64,000 nt of DNA from Hygrophila difformis (lineage: Eukaryota; Streptophyta; Magnoliopsida; Lamiales; Acanthaceae). Positions 10,477-21,049 of the stretch are shown here, one piece after another. Numbering within the stretch: the stretch's first letter is position 1; each line of letters opens with the position of its first letter. The position numbers and the translations under genes are program-made. The notes under the pieces are model-generated. The model searched no databases, had not been told where the DNA came from, and was given only the letters and a program-made list of their open reading frames with translations. The stretch covers positions 16,601,917 through 16,665,916 of the forward strand of contig JAOANR010000015.1 of assembly GCA_030278955.1 (NCBI GenBank), written 5' to 3'.

Positions 10477-10832
10477 TGGAGATGATCGGGCCAAGTAGTC
10501 AAAACAGTGGAGGAAGCACAGAATGACAATATCATAACAGAGAGCAACAAACACAACAGCATTCATGCCAATAAGAATAGGAGCAGATGCAGAGTAGGCA
10601 TAATCAAAAGCATCCATCCATACGAGATAATACCACAATCAATATCCAGAGAATATCCACCAGTAAGCCAGAGTACTATTACAGACCAGAAAACCAGAAT
10701 CCATCATCAAAAACCAGAAAAACCACAAAACCAAAATGTTGTTCCAACATCATCAGAATTACAGAATATCCAGCAAGAAACAATCAGCATCCTTGCAATC
10801 CCTTCCACTGTATCTCCCCCTTACTTGGCAGA

Positions 10833-12506
10833 TCAGAGAGTATCCTCAGAATCATTCTCCCCCTCAGCTGGAGCATCAAAAGAATGGGGAAGCAGGGCCA
10901 CCAGCTTTCGAACCTTCCTCTTTAATCCCATCTGCTTATCGTTCAGAATGCCCAACTCCTTCTCCACTTGTTGCAGCTCACTGCGGATATGATCAACAAG
11001 AGCAGAACCAAGCTTTTGGGGTCCAAGCTTAAAGTCATTATGGAACCCTTTAAGCTTATCAGAAGGAAGATGTTTCTTGACCTTAATGAAGGTTTCATTA
11101 GGGGCAAGCAGATGGCAAGACTGGGCAAACAAAGTGATGAGAGCAGGGTAGGGCAGTTGGGTATTCTTCTCAATTGTCACATGAGAGAACTTCAACATAT
11201 GCTTAATGATCAGGTAACCATAGTTGAGAATCTCAGGACATTCATCAATCGAAAACAGAAATTTACCCATATGAGAACTGAGCTGGCTAGCATTAGAAGT
11301 GGGCAAGAAATTCGAAGCACCAATTCTAAAAAGGCAATTAAACTTCATAGAGAGATCAGAGGGACTCATAGCCTTTCTACCAAAAGCAAATTTCTTAGAA
11401 GCAGAAATAGTAGAAGCAATGGTGGCTAGCTCAGCATTAAGCAGATCAAAAGGATTGTTCATGTCAGTGTTGGAGGGAAGTTCCAACAACTCATTTAAGA
11501 CAGAGGGGGTGAAATCAAGCAGTTCTCCACGGAGATAGATTTTGCAATACCAAGGGGACACAGGATCAAGGATATCAGGGTGCAAATTTGCATAAAACTC
11601 TCTAACAACAGTAGGAGAATATCGTTTCAGAGTAGTAGCCCAAACAAACAAATGCTTCTTCTCTAAGTACTCAGAAAAGCCAATTTGATCATAGTATGGA
11701 TGCACATAACACTCTTCAGAAATGAAACCTCTAGAGTGAAGGGTTTCCAAGGCATACCTTTCTCCATCAGCAGAGAAATACAGAGGAGAATGGGCATCCG
11801 ATTCCTTAAGAGCAGGGATAGACTTCTTCCTGGGAGCAGTCTTCCGAGATTTCTTCTTCGAAGGTTGTTTGGACGGTGTTGGAACAGCCTTACGCTTTCC
11901 TTTCTCACGGACTTGCCTTCTGAGTTCATCCAGAGGGGTGTCATCAGGATCAACCTGGGATGGTTGTCCTTCAGTGGTTGGAACATCCTCAGACGGAGAA
12001 CCTCCAAAAGGAACTTGTTGAGCAGTCCCAGAGTGGGGTGGAGCATTCGACTCAGGATCAAGCATCAGCAAACCATCCCCAGAAGCAATAGCAGAAGGCG
12101 ACAAAGGGGAACTGGAACCAGGAGGGACAGGAGCGGACGGAGCCACATCGGGGGCAGGGACCGAAGGGGGTGTCGGACTTGCAGCACCCGTGCTAGGGTT
12201 TGCTGGTGTCGGAACATCCGCTTTTGGATCTGCACCAACCGAAGGTGTCTCAACATTGTCCGTAGCAGTGTGAGGGACAGAACCCTTCTCCGGAGTAGGA
12301 TCAACCTCCATATTAGCGTCAGATGGGTCAGCAACAAAGTAGTTGTCGACAACATCATCAACATCTTCCTGCGCATCCTCAAAATGCTCATCGACAGGAG
12401 AGCGTTCAGCGGCAAGACGAGCGCGATAGAGGGAATCATCGACTGCAAGTGGTTGAGCATCCACCACTTCATCAGGATTGTTATGGGAGCTTGAAGGAGA
12501 CGCCAT
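10833..12506 (-). CDS. Second ORF of the copia element (plant transposon protein-like domain)
   Basis: A 557-residue intact ORF lies downstream of pol, separated by about 215 bp. Residues 1-195 are acidic, then Pro/Ser/Ala-rich and probably disordered. Residues 198-228 are strongly basic (KGKRK, KKKSRK) and could act as a nuclear signal. Residues about 275-480 contain VREFYANLHPDILD, a WY-KIYLRG strand and FTPSVLNELLELP, which I associate with the putative plant transposon protein domain (Transposase_32 type). Residues 502-537 look like a coiled coil. In Sirevirus elements this position is held by an env-like ORF, but I see no clear signal peptide or membrane segment, so I do not call it env. 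Its function is unknown. It must be expressed from a spliced or internally initiated transcript, which the sequence does not reveal. Confidence 0.85.
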   Translation of the reverse strand: MASPSSSHNNPDEVVDAQPLAVDDSLYRARLAAERSPVDEHFEDAQEDVDDVVDNYFVADPSDANMEVDPTPEKGSVPHTATDNVETPSVGADPKADVPTPANPSTGAASPTPPSVPAPDVAPSAPVPPGSSSPLSPSAIASGDGLLMLDPESNAPPHSGTAQQVPFGGSPSEDVPTTEGQPSQVDPDDTPLDELRRQVREKGKRKAVPTPSKQPSKKKSRKTAPRKKSIPALKESDAHSPLYFSADGERYALETLHSRGFISEECYVHPYYDQIGFSEYLEKKHLFVWATTLKRYSPTVVREFYANLHPDILDPVSPWYCKIYLRGELLDFTPSVLNELLELPSNTDMNNPFDLLNAELATIASTISASKKFAFGRKAMSPSDLSMKFNCLFRIGASNFLPTSNASQLSSHMGKFLFSIDECPEILNYGYLIIKHMLKFSHVTIEKNTQLPYPALITLFAQSCHLLAPNETFIKVKKHLPSDKLKGFHNDFKLGPQKLGSALVDHIRSELQQVEKELGILNDKQMGLKRKVRKLVALLPHSFDAPAEGENDSEDTL

Positions 12507-12721
12507 TGTGCGATGATTTCAAATTTGCAGAGAAGAGGGGAAAAACAGAAAAAGCTGGAGACGAACTGCAGAGACGCACTGGGGAGAGAGAAAGAAGACG
12601 TGCAAGAGGTTGGAAAACCTGCAACCGTCTTGATCGGTTAAGGATAACTCCCCCTGGGCTTGGGCTTGGGCCAGAAAATATTATTTCATGAAATGCAGTG
12701 GCCCACCCGACACATAGCCCA

Positions 12722-15700
12722 CTAGTGAGAAAAGCAGAGGCCCAGACTGCGCCTCAATGATTCAAATCGAGAAGTCTCCAAGTTCTTCGTAAGGATGTCT
12801 GCGAGTTGTGCCAACGACGAGATATGCTGAATCTTGCATAAACCATCTTCCACCAAATTTCGAATAAAATGAAATCGAATGTCAATGTGCTTACTCCGAT
12901 TGTGTTGCACAGGATTCCTGGAGATGTTAATAGCACTGGTGTTATCACAGTGTATAAGAAAGTCATCCAAGGAAATTCCATAGTCCAAAAGCATTTGACG
13001 CATCCAAATTAATTGGGTACAACAATGAGCAGCAGCGATATACTCAGCCTCCGCAGTAGATAAAGCAACAACATTTTGCTTACGTGAGTACCAGCTGACT
13101 AAATTTTGGCCAAGATAAAAACAGCCACCAGTGGTTGATTTGCGGTCGTCAGAACAACCAGCCCAGTCAGAGTCTGTATAACCAGTGAGCTCAAGAGAGG
13201 AGCGATTAGAATACCAGAGACCAAGGCCAGGAGTACCTTTAAGATATCGAAGAATCCGTTTCACAGCACGAAGGTGAGATTCTTTGGGGTCGGACTGATA
13301 TCGAGCGCACACACCAACACTGAAAGAGATATCCGGACGACTAGCAGTGAGATATAAGAGACTACCAATAATACTTCGATACATCTTCTGATTAACCGAA
13401 ATCCCAGTTTCATCTTTGGTAATCTTGTCATGCTGTCCAAGGGGTGATTTTGCAATCTTGCAATCCTCCATTTTAAATTTCTGAAGCATGGTGCCAACAT
13501 ACTTCTCTTGATTAAGAAAAATCCCATCGGAGGTTTGCTTGATTTGAAGACCTAAGAAAAAAGTGAGTTCACCCATCATGCTCATCTCAAATTCAGTCTG
13601 CATAGAGTGGACAAATGCATCGCGAAGAGCATCTGAGGTCGAGCCAAAAACAATGTCGTCCACATAGATCTGTGCAACTAAAAGATGGTTGTTTGTACGT
13701 TGTACGAACAACGTCTTATCAACATTACCACGCACATAGCCTTTATCCAGGAGATAGGTAGACAAGCGTTCATACCAGGCACGGGGAGCCTGTTTGAGAC
13801 CATAAAGTGCACGCTTGACCTTATAAACGTAATCAGGATGATCAGGACACTCAAAACCGATAGGCTGAGACACATAAATATCTTCCTTGATATAGCCATT
13901 CAAAAACGCAGTTTTGATGTCCATTTGATAAAGTTTGAAACCAAGAGAGCAAGAGATAGCAAGTAATAACCTGACAGCTTCGATGCGAGCAACAGGAGCG
14001 AAGGTCTCATCATAATCCAAGCCTTCGATCTGAGTAAAACCTTGTGCGACTAGGCGAGCCTTATTGCGAATGATCTTCCCATGCTCATCAGTTTTGTTCC
14101 GAAAAACCCATTTAGTGCCAATAACATTTACTCCAGTGGGTTGTTCCATCAACTCCCAAACATCATTGCGCTGGAATTGGAGTAACTCATCCTGCATAGC
14201 AGCTATCCAAAACTCATCTTGTAAAGCTTCATGTGCATTCTTAGGTTCAATAGATGAAACAAAGCAATTCATAACATGAAAGCACATATTGGCTAGTTCA
14301 GAGATGTTGAGTTGATGACCTCGAGTTTGTCTAGGACCAGAGGGATCACCAATAATATCATCCGTAGAGTGATACTTAGGTGCTCGTGGACCACGTTTTG
14401 GACCTCGCCTTTTGGGAGAATCTGGAGCTGATGGTTGTTCACCAGTTGTATCAACAACTTGATCAACATCTTCAGTATCAGAAACTTCAATAGGCGTTGA
14501 GGTAGGAACAGCTTCTGGAGGAGTGCTAGAGGAGACATGAGGAATAATCCTAATAGGATCATCATCATCATCACGAGAAGAGACAGAATCTGCAGAGATA
14601 TGAGCATCATCAAAAACAACATTAACAGTCTCAATAACCTTGGAAGTCCTCTTCAAGTAAACACGATATGCCCTTGAATCCACTGAATATCCCAAGAAAA
14701 TAGCTTCATCGGATTTGGAATCAAATTTTCTAACAGTGGTACGATCCTTTAAAGCATAACACACGCTTCCAAAGACATGAAGATGAGAAATATTTGGAGT
14801 CTTTCCTCTCCAAATTTCATACGGAGTAGTGGTTGTCTGAGGACGCATGTACACACGGTTAATAATATAGCATGATATATTCACCGCTTCAGCCCAAAAA
14901 CGTTTCCCAAGTTTACTGGCATGAAGAAGAGAACGAGCCATCTCCTGAAGAGTACGATTCTTCCTCTCTACCACACCATTCTGTTGTGGAGTATGTGGGG
15001 CTGAATACTCATGAGCGATACCAAGGTTGTTGCAGAGTTGTGCGAACATCTGATTCTCAAACTCCTTTCCATGATCAGATCGGATACGCCCTATCTTGAG
15101 ATCCTTTTCAGCCATAATCTTTAAAGATAGCTTAGAGAACACTGAGATAGCCTCATCTTTGGATTTTAAGAAATCAACCCAAGTGTAACGAGAAAAGTCA
15201 TCAACGCATACAAAGATGTACCTCTTACCACCAAGACTAGGAACTTCAGTGGGTCCCATCAAGTCCATGTGCAATAGCTCTAGACACCGTGAAGTCTGAA
15301 TGGTATCCACAACCTTGTGAGAGGAGTGAACTTGTTTACCCTTAGCACAAGCACCACAGACTGTCTTGTCTTTGCTCCGTAGTTTGGGCAACCCTCGAAC
15401 AACGCCAGACTTGCTAAGTTGAATAAGTGATTTGTAGTTCATGTGACCACATTTTTGATGCCACAACTTTGCAGTTTCAACCTGAGACAGAAAAGCTGTG
15501 TCCATGGCAGGCTTCAAGACATAGCAATTGTTAGAAGATCGGACCCCTTTAATAACACAATTATAGGCAGGATCAATGACCATACAATCTTCATCAGTAA
15601 AACCAACAAAGAATTTCTCATCACAAAGTTGACTTATGGAAATAAGGTTAGTAGACAGATCGGCAACATAGTAGACAGTGGTTAAGAAACCCATATTAGC

Positions 15701-17677
15701 ACCTTTAGCTTTACCATAACCACAAATCTTACTACGAGCTCCATTTCCATAAAGTACTTCTCCACAGTCAGATTCCACATAATCAATGAGAAAATCTTTC
15801 TTACCAGTCATGTGACGAGAGCAACCACTGTCGAAGTACCACCTACCATCATTGGGACCTTTCTGAGCAGAAAGAACCACTAGGCACATCTTGGGAATAA
15901 TCTTGGACTTGGGCATCCACATCATAGTGAGTTTAACCTTTTTCTGTAGTTCCTGGGATGGCCAGACAACCGGTCGACCACCAAGAAGATCTTGGGTAAG
16001 TCTTTGACAAAGGTGAATAGGGTGACCTTGGAATCTACAGTAAGGGCAATCTTTGTTCTTCTTGGGAGACTCTGAATTATCAGATATCACAAGGGCTTTT
16101 GATGCACTGGATTCAGTGGTACCTGCACGCACAAAAGTAGGTGCAGATTTCTTGTTAGGCTTAGAATTATGCTTATAGCCAATACCTTCTCTGTTGGATG
16201 GTGATTTTCCTTGACTGATAATCTCATCCAGCTTGTTTTTCCCTTTAACCATGTTGTCTATCTTTTGGGTCTTAGCAAGCAGAGCAGTATTTTCCTCCAA
16301 CAGAGTATCCCTCTCAGTAGATATAGTAGCCAAAGATTGTTTGAGACTAGTAATCTCAGCATCCTTCTCATCAATAAGCACCAATAGATCTCCCTTCTGA
16401 TCGAGCAACTTCTTATTCTCTGCAACAGCAACTGCATGATCCTCTTTCACCAATTCATAACCTGCAAGAAGTTCATCATAATCATATCGGCTAGCTTCAC
16501 CATCAGATTCATAAGTCTCTGTATCAGACAAATGTTCAGACAGAGTATCATCAGTTGTTAGAACAACGTCCTTTACAATAAAAGCTATCATCTCTCCATC
16601 TTCACTGTCAATTTCCTCCTCCTTGGAAGTTGAGCTGGCCTCATCATCACTCAAGGTGGCTTGAAGAGCTTTTCCAACTCTTCTCTTAGCAGTAGGGCAC
16701 TCAGAAGCTTTATGGCCAACACCTTCACAGTCATAGCACTTCAAATTCTTAAATGTGTCAGGTAATTCCATCTTCTTGTACCCTTTCCTCTTATCATAGG
16801 ATTTGTCTGACTTGTGCTTGGAAGGTTGTTCACGGGATGATGAGACACCTCGCTGATAACGTCCTTTATCATCTTTCCTGTAATTCAGCTTCTTGGCTCT
16901 CTTGTCCTGTAGAATCTTTGACAATTGTTTGGTTAGAAAAGCTTTCTCTTCTTGGTCAACACACTGAATTTCATCCTCAACTTTGAAGGCCAGATTACGA
17001 GTAGGCTCTTCCTCCAAGTAGTTCATCTCAAAAGTCTGTAGTGAGCCAACCAAGGCTTCAAGAGTGAAGGTCTTGGTCTTCTCAAGTTCTTCAAGAGTAG
17101 AGACTTTTGGTTGATATCTACGAGTAACAGTCCTCAGCATCTTTCGAACCAACTTTGCATTATCATACTTCAATCCAAAGGACTGAGCCTCATTGACCAA
17201 TTTCTTAAACCGAGCATGATATGCAGCAATATTCTCATCCTCATGCATCCTGATGCTATCAAAGGCAGACTCAATTCTTTGAAGCTTCAGGGCTTGAACA
17301 TCAGAGGATCCTTCATAGGCCGCTTCCAAGGCAGTCCAGGCTTCATGAGCTGTCTCACAGTTTGAGATAATGTGGTATTGTGACTCATCAACAGCATTAA
17401 ACAAGCAATTCAAAGCCGTGTTGTTCCCTTGTTCCTTGTTCTTCTGAGCAGCTGACATTTCTTCTTGAGTAGCAGGAACAAAAGTAGTAATGGCAGCAGA
17501 CGTTTCAGTAGCAGGCGTGCGAACCTCTTTCATAGGTTGTTCCCAGGGTGTTAGAACAGCGTTCCAGACATCTACACCAGAGTGCTTGAGAAATATCCTC
17601 ATTCGATTTTTCCAGAATGGATAATTCGAACCATCAAACAGGGGAGGTCTCGAAACAGAACCACCTTCTCTACTCAT
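12722..17677 (-). CDS. Ty1/copia gag-pol polyprotein, intact
   Basis: A single 1651-residue frame encodes the full element set. Gag occupies about 1-340 with a first zinc knuckle C314-C317-H322-C327; a Ser/Glu-rich and coiled-coil linker follows; a second knuckle is C544-C547-H552-C557. Protease has DSG at 616-618. The integrase zinc finger is H740/H745/C774/C777 and its catalytic triad D805, D868, E904. Reverse transcriptase carries QMDIKTAFLNG at about 1251 and YVDD at 1338-1341. RNase H has D1502/D1504, E1543 and D1578. Order PR-INT-RT-RH defines Ty1/copia. Start ATG lies 33 bp inside the primer-binding site. The protein should assemble cytoplasmic virus-like particles and insert a DNA copy in the nucleus. 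No stop or frameshift is present. Confidence 0.97.
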   Translation of the reverse strand: MSREGGSVSRPPLFDGSNYPFWKNRMRIFLKHSGVDVWNAVLTPWEQPMKEVRTPATETSAAITTFVPATQEEMSAAQKNKEQGNNTALNCLFNAVDESQYHIISNCETAHEAWTALEAAYEGSSDVQALKLQRIESAFDSIRMHEDENIAAYHARFKKLVNEAQSFGLKYDNAKLVRKMLRTVTRRYQPKVSTLEELEKTKTFTLEALVGSLQTFEMNYLEEEPTRNLAFKVEDEIQCVDQEEKAFLTKQLSKILQDKRAKKLNYRKDDKGRYQRGVSSSREQPSKHKSDKSYDKRKGYKKMELPDTFKNLKCYDCEGVGHKASECPTAKRRVGKALQATLSDDEASSTSKEEEIDSEDGEMIAFIVKDVVLTTDDTLSEHLSDTETYESDGEASRYDYDELLAGYELVKEDHAVAVAENKKLLDQKGDLLVLIDEKDAEITSLKQSLATISTERDTLLEENTALLAKTQKIDNMVKGKNKLDEIISQGKSPSNREGIGYKHNSKPNKKSAPTFVRAGTTESSASKALVISDNSESPKKNKDCPYCRFQGHPIHLCQRLTQDLLGGRPVVWPSQELQKKVKLTMMWMPKSKIIPKMCLVVLSAQKGPNDGRWYFDSGCSRHMTGKKDFLIDYVESDCGEVLYGNGARSKICGYGKAKGANMGFLTTVYYVADLSTNLISISQLCDEKFFVGFTDEDCMVIDPAYNCVIKGVRSSNNCYVLKPAMDTAFLSQVETAKLWHQKCGHMNYKSLIQLSKSGVVRGLPKLRSKDKTVCGACAKGKQVHSSHKVVDTIQTSRCLELLHMDLMGPTEVPSLGGKRYIFVCVDDFSRYTWVDFLKSKDEAISVFSKLSLKIMAEKDLKIGRIRSDHGKEFENQMFAQLCNNLGIAHEYSAPHTPQQNGVVERKNRTLQEMARSLLHASKLGKRFWAEAVNISCYIINRVYMRPQTTTTPYEIWRGKTPNISHLHVFGSVCYALKDRTTVRKFDSKSDEAIFLGYSVDSRAYRVYLKRTSKVIETVNVVFDDAHISADSVSSRDDDDDPIRIIPHVSSSTPPEAVPTSTPIEVSDTEDVDQVVDTTGEQPSAPDSPKRRGPKRGPRAPKYHSTDDIIGDPSGPRQTRGHQLNISELANMCFHVMNCFVSSIEPKNAHEALQDEFWIAAMQDELLQFQRNDVWELMEQPTGVNVIGTKWVFRNKTDEHGKIIRNKARLVAQGFTQIEGLDYDETFAPVARIEAVRLLLAISCSLGFKLYQMDIKTAFLNGYIKEDIYVSQPIGFECPDHPDYVYKVKRALYGLKQAPRAWYERLSTYLLDKGYVRGNVDKTLFVQRTNNHLLVAQIYVDDIVFGSTSDALRDAFVHSMQTEFEMSMMGELTFFLGLQIKQTSDGIFLNQEKYVGTMLQKFKMEDCKIAKSPLGQHDKITKDETGISVNQKMYRSIIGSLLYLTASRPDISFSVGVCARYQSDPKESHLRAVKRILRYLKGTPGLGLWYSNRSSLELTGYTDSDWAGCSDDRKSTTGGCFYLGQNLVSWYSRKQNVVALSTAEAEYIAAAHCCTQLIWMRQMLLDYGISLDDFLIHCDNTSAINISRNPVQHNRSKHIDIRFHFIRNLVEDGLCKIQHISSLAQLADILTKNLETSRFESLRRSLGLCFSH

Positions 17678-17710
17678 CTTGGACCGGACTCAGCTAAACC
17701 TTAGAGCCCT

Positions 17711-17722
17711 GCTCTGATACCA
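17711..17722 (-). promoter_or_regulatory. Primer-binding site for initiator tRNA-Met
   Basis: The minus strand reads TGGTATCAGAGC two bases after the LTR end, the standard primer site of plant copia elements. Confidence 0.92.
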
Positions 17723-17724
17723 AT

Positions 17725-18563
17725 TAACAGGCCCAATCAAATATATAAAACCCTGCAAGGGTTGTTTCAGCGATGTCTCAACAACCTGCAAACCACAACC
17801 AAAGGCAAACACAGAAACAGAGTGCGGAAAACATAAACAAGAACACAAGAGTTTGATCACCCAGTTCGATCCACCGATCTACATCTGGGGGCCCCAAGCC
17901 AGGATTCACTAAATCTCCAACAAACTGATCGAACAAGAGTCAACCACACCTTACATACCCTTACATTCCAATGAACTCTCCTATCTACCCAAATAGACTA
18001 GAAGAACACAAGGGAGCATCAACTATCTACCCAAATGCACAAAATTCACCGGCAGGTATTAAGGTGGTGTTTGTGGAATCTAGCTAATCAACAAGATAAG
18101 CTCAATGGTGCTAAGAACACCTACAATATACCCAGATTGTGTTTACAAACAATAAATCCAGAAATGAATAAACACAATCCTAATTACCCCATGAATAATA
18201 GAAGACACAGCAGCTAAAAGTATACCAGCAGCAGAACAGTTGTTGATGCCTTCTACAAACAACGAAAACCAGGGGTTTCTTCTTCAGCTCTCAATCCGCC
18301 ATAATCACAGCTTAGGAATCTGTTAATGCTCTGTAAAATGAGCTGTGATTGCGGCTAGACTCTCTCACAATCCCTCAAGGACGAAGGTAGGTATTTATAT
18401 GGGTTTTAAGGCCCATCTAAACCCTTCTAAGGCCTGCTAGGGGAAATGCCACGTCACTGTACTATTCTGTGCTTTTTCCAGTGAAGAGAATAAAGCGTTG
18501 TTTGCAAGATGTTGCAACAACGGTAACTATCACGAACATCTTCACAATAAAATATCCCTAACA
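17725..18563 (-). repeat. 5' LTR of the copia element
   Basis: 839 bp, carrying the promoter for the minus-strand transcript. A TATTTATA-type box (TATAAATA on the minus strand, at about 18392-18399) is a candidate TATA element. It differs from the left LTR at two positions. Confidence 0.97.
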
Positions 18564-18568
18564 AGATA

Positions 18569-19314
18569 AATAATATTACCAAGTAAATGACGTAATAAAA
18601 ACTTTATGGGTTGATATTATATTTATTAATTAAATATAATCTCAATATTTGTTATTACTCTTAACCAATACTATATTAATTAAAATTATAGTTAAAGAAT
18701 ATATGGTAAATTATTAATAAGTAGTATTTTATAGATTGATATTATATTCATTAATGAATAAAAAATATTTGTATTAGATAAATTAACTAATTAGATAAAT
18801 TTCAATACGACAATAAGTTGATGAAACTATAGTGATTTTAATTTGTCAATGCATTCATTTAAACGAGTATTTCTTATATTTTTCTAATTTAATTTGGAAA
18901 TATCTATATCTTTATGAAATTTCTAATATCTCAACGCTTTAGGGTGTTAATCAATATCAATAATCAATTATCGAGTACAGACGTTTTCACGTACTTTCTT
19001 TGTTAATGTATAGTAGAGTCGTGAGTAGAAAGATTTTTATCTTTGCTTTTTCATTTTTTTTATTCTTTTAACTATTGTTTGTAGTATAAGTATTTTTCAA
19101 CATACTAAATTGTAGTATTATATAAATATTGGTAATGACATGTGTTGGTTGATTTTTATGCAATGTATAGATGTACTCATATAATGCTTAAAATAGTTTA
19201 AGCAGGTTTGGGAATGTAATCGACATAATAAAATTGAATAATATAATTTTTTAAATTGGATAATTTTATTCATATTGTCCATAATTTTCGCCCATTGGGC
19301 GGGGGAAATACTAG
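18569..19314 (+). mobile_element. 3' part of Helitron copy A
   Basis: This continues 8922-9624 after removal of the copia element. The terminal hairpin CGCCCATTGGGCG lies at about 19289-19301, followed by CTAG at 19311-19314. Confidence 0.8.
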
Positions 19315-20440
19315 TAATATATAAAAACAATATCCCTTATGAATAGTAACCTACTCTTATGAACAGTAACCTATCAATTCTCTCTCACAAAAATCCCCTA
19401 TTTCATCAACATTCACTTTCTGCACGCAATCCAGTACACATTTCTAATGATCAATAACTCATCAATAACTCAAAATATGTACAAGATAAAAATTCTAAAA
19501 ATTTGATATTTTAAAACTACTTGATGAGACGAATCTAACGAGATCCCACTTGACTAAGTTTTGTCTTATATAGATGTTGTATAAGCATTACTCAAAGTTC
19601 AATAATAAAAAGTAGCAAAAGTCAATTCATTTTCACTATAAAAATGAAGGGAAAAAAATACATATAGTGCATTTTCAAAATATAGGAGAATCAAATTTGT
19701 GCGAAATTCATGTTAGATAATTTAATTTCATTAATTATGTAACAAAAACTTTATGGGTTAATATTATATTTATTCTTTAAATATAATTTTAATATTTTTT
19801 ATTATTCTTAACCAATACTCTATTAACTGAAATTATAGTTAAAGAATATATTGTAAACTATTAATTAGTACTTTATAGATTGATATTATATTCATTAATG
19901 AATAGAAAATATTTATATTAAATAAATTAACTAAATCAGATAAATTGCAATAGGACAATAAGTTGATGAAACTATAGTCATTTTAATTTGTCAATTGATT
20001 CATTTATAAGAGTATTTCTTTTTTTTTTCTAATTTAATTTGGAAATATCTATATCTTTATGAAATTTCTAATATCTCAATGCTTTGGGTTTGAATCAATA
20101 TCAATAATCAATTATCGAGTACTTTCTTTGTCAATGTATGATATTAGGGTCGTGAATAGAAAGATTTTTATCTTTACTTTTTCATTTTTTTGTCCTTTCA
20201 ACTATTGTTTGTAGTATAAGTATTTTTAAGATACTAAATTCTAATATATAAATATTAGTAATGACATATGTTGGTCGATTTCTATGCAATGAATAGACGT
20301 ACTCATGAAATGCTTAAAATAGTTTAAGGAGGTTGGGGAATGTAATCGACAAAATAAAATTGAACAATTTTATTTGTGAAATTGGATAATTTTAATTATA
20401 TTGTCCATAATTTCCGCCTATTGGGCGGGGGAAATACTAG
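19315..20440 (+). mobile_element. Helitron copy B, adjacent to copy A
   Basis: Closely follows copy A over its length (for example the CCCTTATGAATAGTAACC start and ATAGTTAAAGAATATATTG block) and ends with the hairpin CGCCTATTGGGCG and CTAG at 20437-20440. The next base is T, and the sequence after it resumes the MITE broken at 8921. Its 5' end lacks an obvious TC; those bases may lie at 8922-8927 if copy A inserted close to the start of copy B. Confidence 0.8.
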
Positions 20441-20512
20441 TACTCATAAATAAACCATATCTTAATTCTCGTGCCCAACAGTAACAAGACATATTGAATG
20501 AGACGGAGGGAG
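20441..20512. mobile_element. Right part of the split Stowaway MITE
   Basis: It carries CTCGTGCCCAACAGTAACAA and ends GACGGAGGGAG followed by TA at 20513-20514. Together with 8805-8921 it rebuilds one MITE like that at 7289-7478. Confidence 0.85.
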
Positions 20513-20693
20513 TAAAAGTAAAAATTCTATAAAATATATATTCCAAAAGTATGTGATCCCAATTGACTATATTTTTATTATATAATTGCAATAAAAAAAA
20601 GTTAGATCAAACTAACTTATATAATAAACCGTGCAAAAGTCCAAATGAGACACTGTAAACGGGACGGAGAGAGTATGCATTTTACCTTTTATT

Positions 20694-20877
20694 ATATAAT
20701 TGCTGATGGCCTAGCTAGGCGAGGAGCTTTGGCCGAGGATTTCTTTACGACTTGGGTGTGGTTCCTAGGATCTGATTGTTTCACCTTTCGATTATATTTC
20801 TTTTTCTGGTTATTTCTGGTTTTCGTTTCTTCTTTTGTTGTTTGTTTTTAAGCTTCGGCTACGCTAAAAAAAAATAG
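20694..20877 (+). mobile_element. Very short 5'-truncated LINE (3' end)
   Basis: The plus frame reads ADGLARRGALAEDFFTTWV and then a hydrophobic tail to a stop at 20849-20851, the C-terminus of a LINE RNase H like that of the LINE at 22349. A short 3' UTR ends in a run of nine A at about 20867-20875. A degenerate Stowaway half lies just upstream (to about 20676). Confidence 0.65.
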
Positions 20878-21049
20878 ATAAAAGGATAGAAATCCTAAAA
20901 GGCCGGGTGGAAGGTCTTATTAAGTGCTAAGGTGAATGGTAAAAAAAAAAGTGCGTAGGTTAGAAGCTCAGAAAAGTGCTAATTGATCACTGTTAATAAT
21001 AGCCTTCGAAGCCGACAGAGTGTATTTGGGGTATTGATTGGGTCAACAT

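Larger units (their letters stand above)
9625..18563 (-). mobile_element. Full-length Ty1/copia LTR retrotransposon with extra ORF
   Basis: Two 839-bp direct repeats (9625-10463 and 17725-18563) differ at only two positions. They frame a complete internal region read on the minus strand: primer-binding site next to the right LTR, gag-pol, a second ORF, then a polypurine tract next to the left LTR. The 5-bp duplication AGATA lies at both outer borders. LTRs begin TGTTAGGG and end CCTGTTA on the minus strand. All signals needed for activity look intact, so the element is young. The extra ORF downstream of pol is the layout known from Sirevirus-type copia elements. Confidence 0.97.
8922..19314 (+). 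mobile_element. Non-autonomous Helitron, copy A (contains the copia element)
   Basis: It starts TCTATATCTATATC after an A at 8921 and ends in CTAG at 19311-19314. Just before that lies the hairpin CGCCCATTGGGCG, then GGGGAAATACTAG. No coding capacity is visible. It was later cut by the copia element (target duplication AGATA at 9620-9624 and 18564-18568), so its own length is about 1.45 kb. It contains an internal stretch related to the Stowaway core (about 9060-9300) and a partial internal duplication (about 9240-9600). The outer junctions are proved by the split MITE. The TCTATA repeats at the very start could mean that copy A inserted 6 bp inside copy B. Confidence 0.85.

Noticed and set aside
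10507..12691. Plus-strand frames of 70-269 residues
   Set aside because: They lie opposite the intact second ORF of the copia element and have no recognisable motif.
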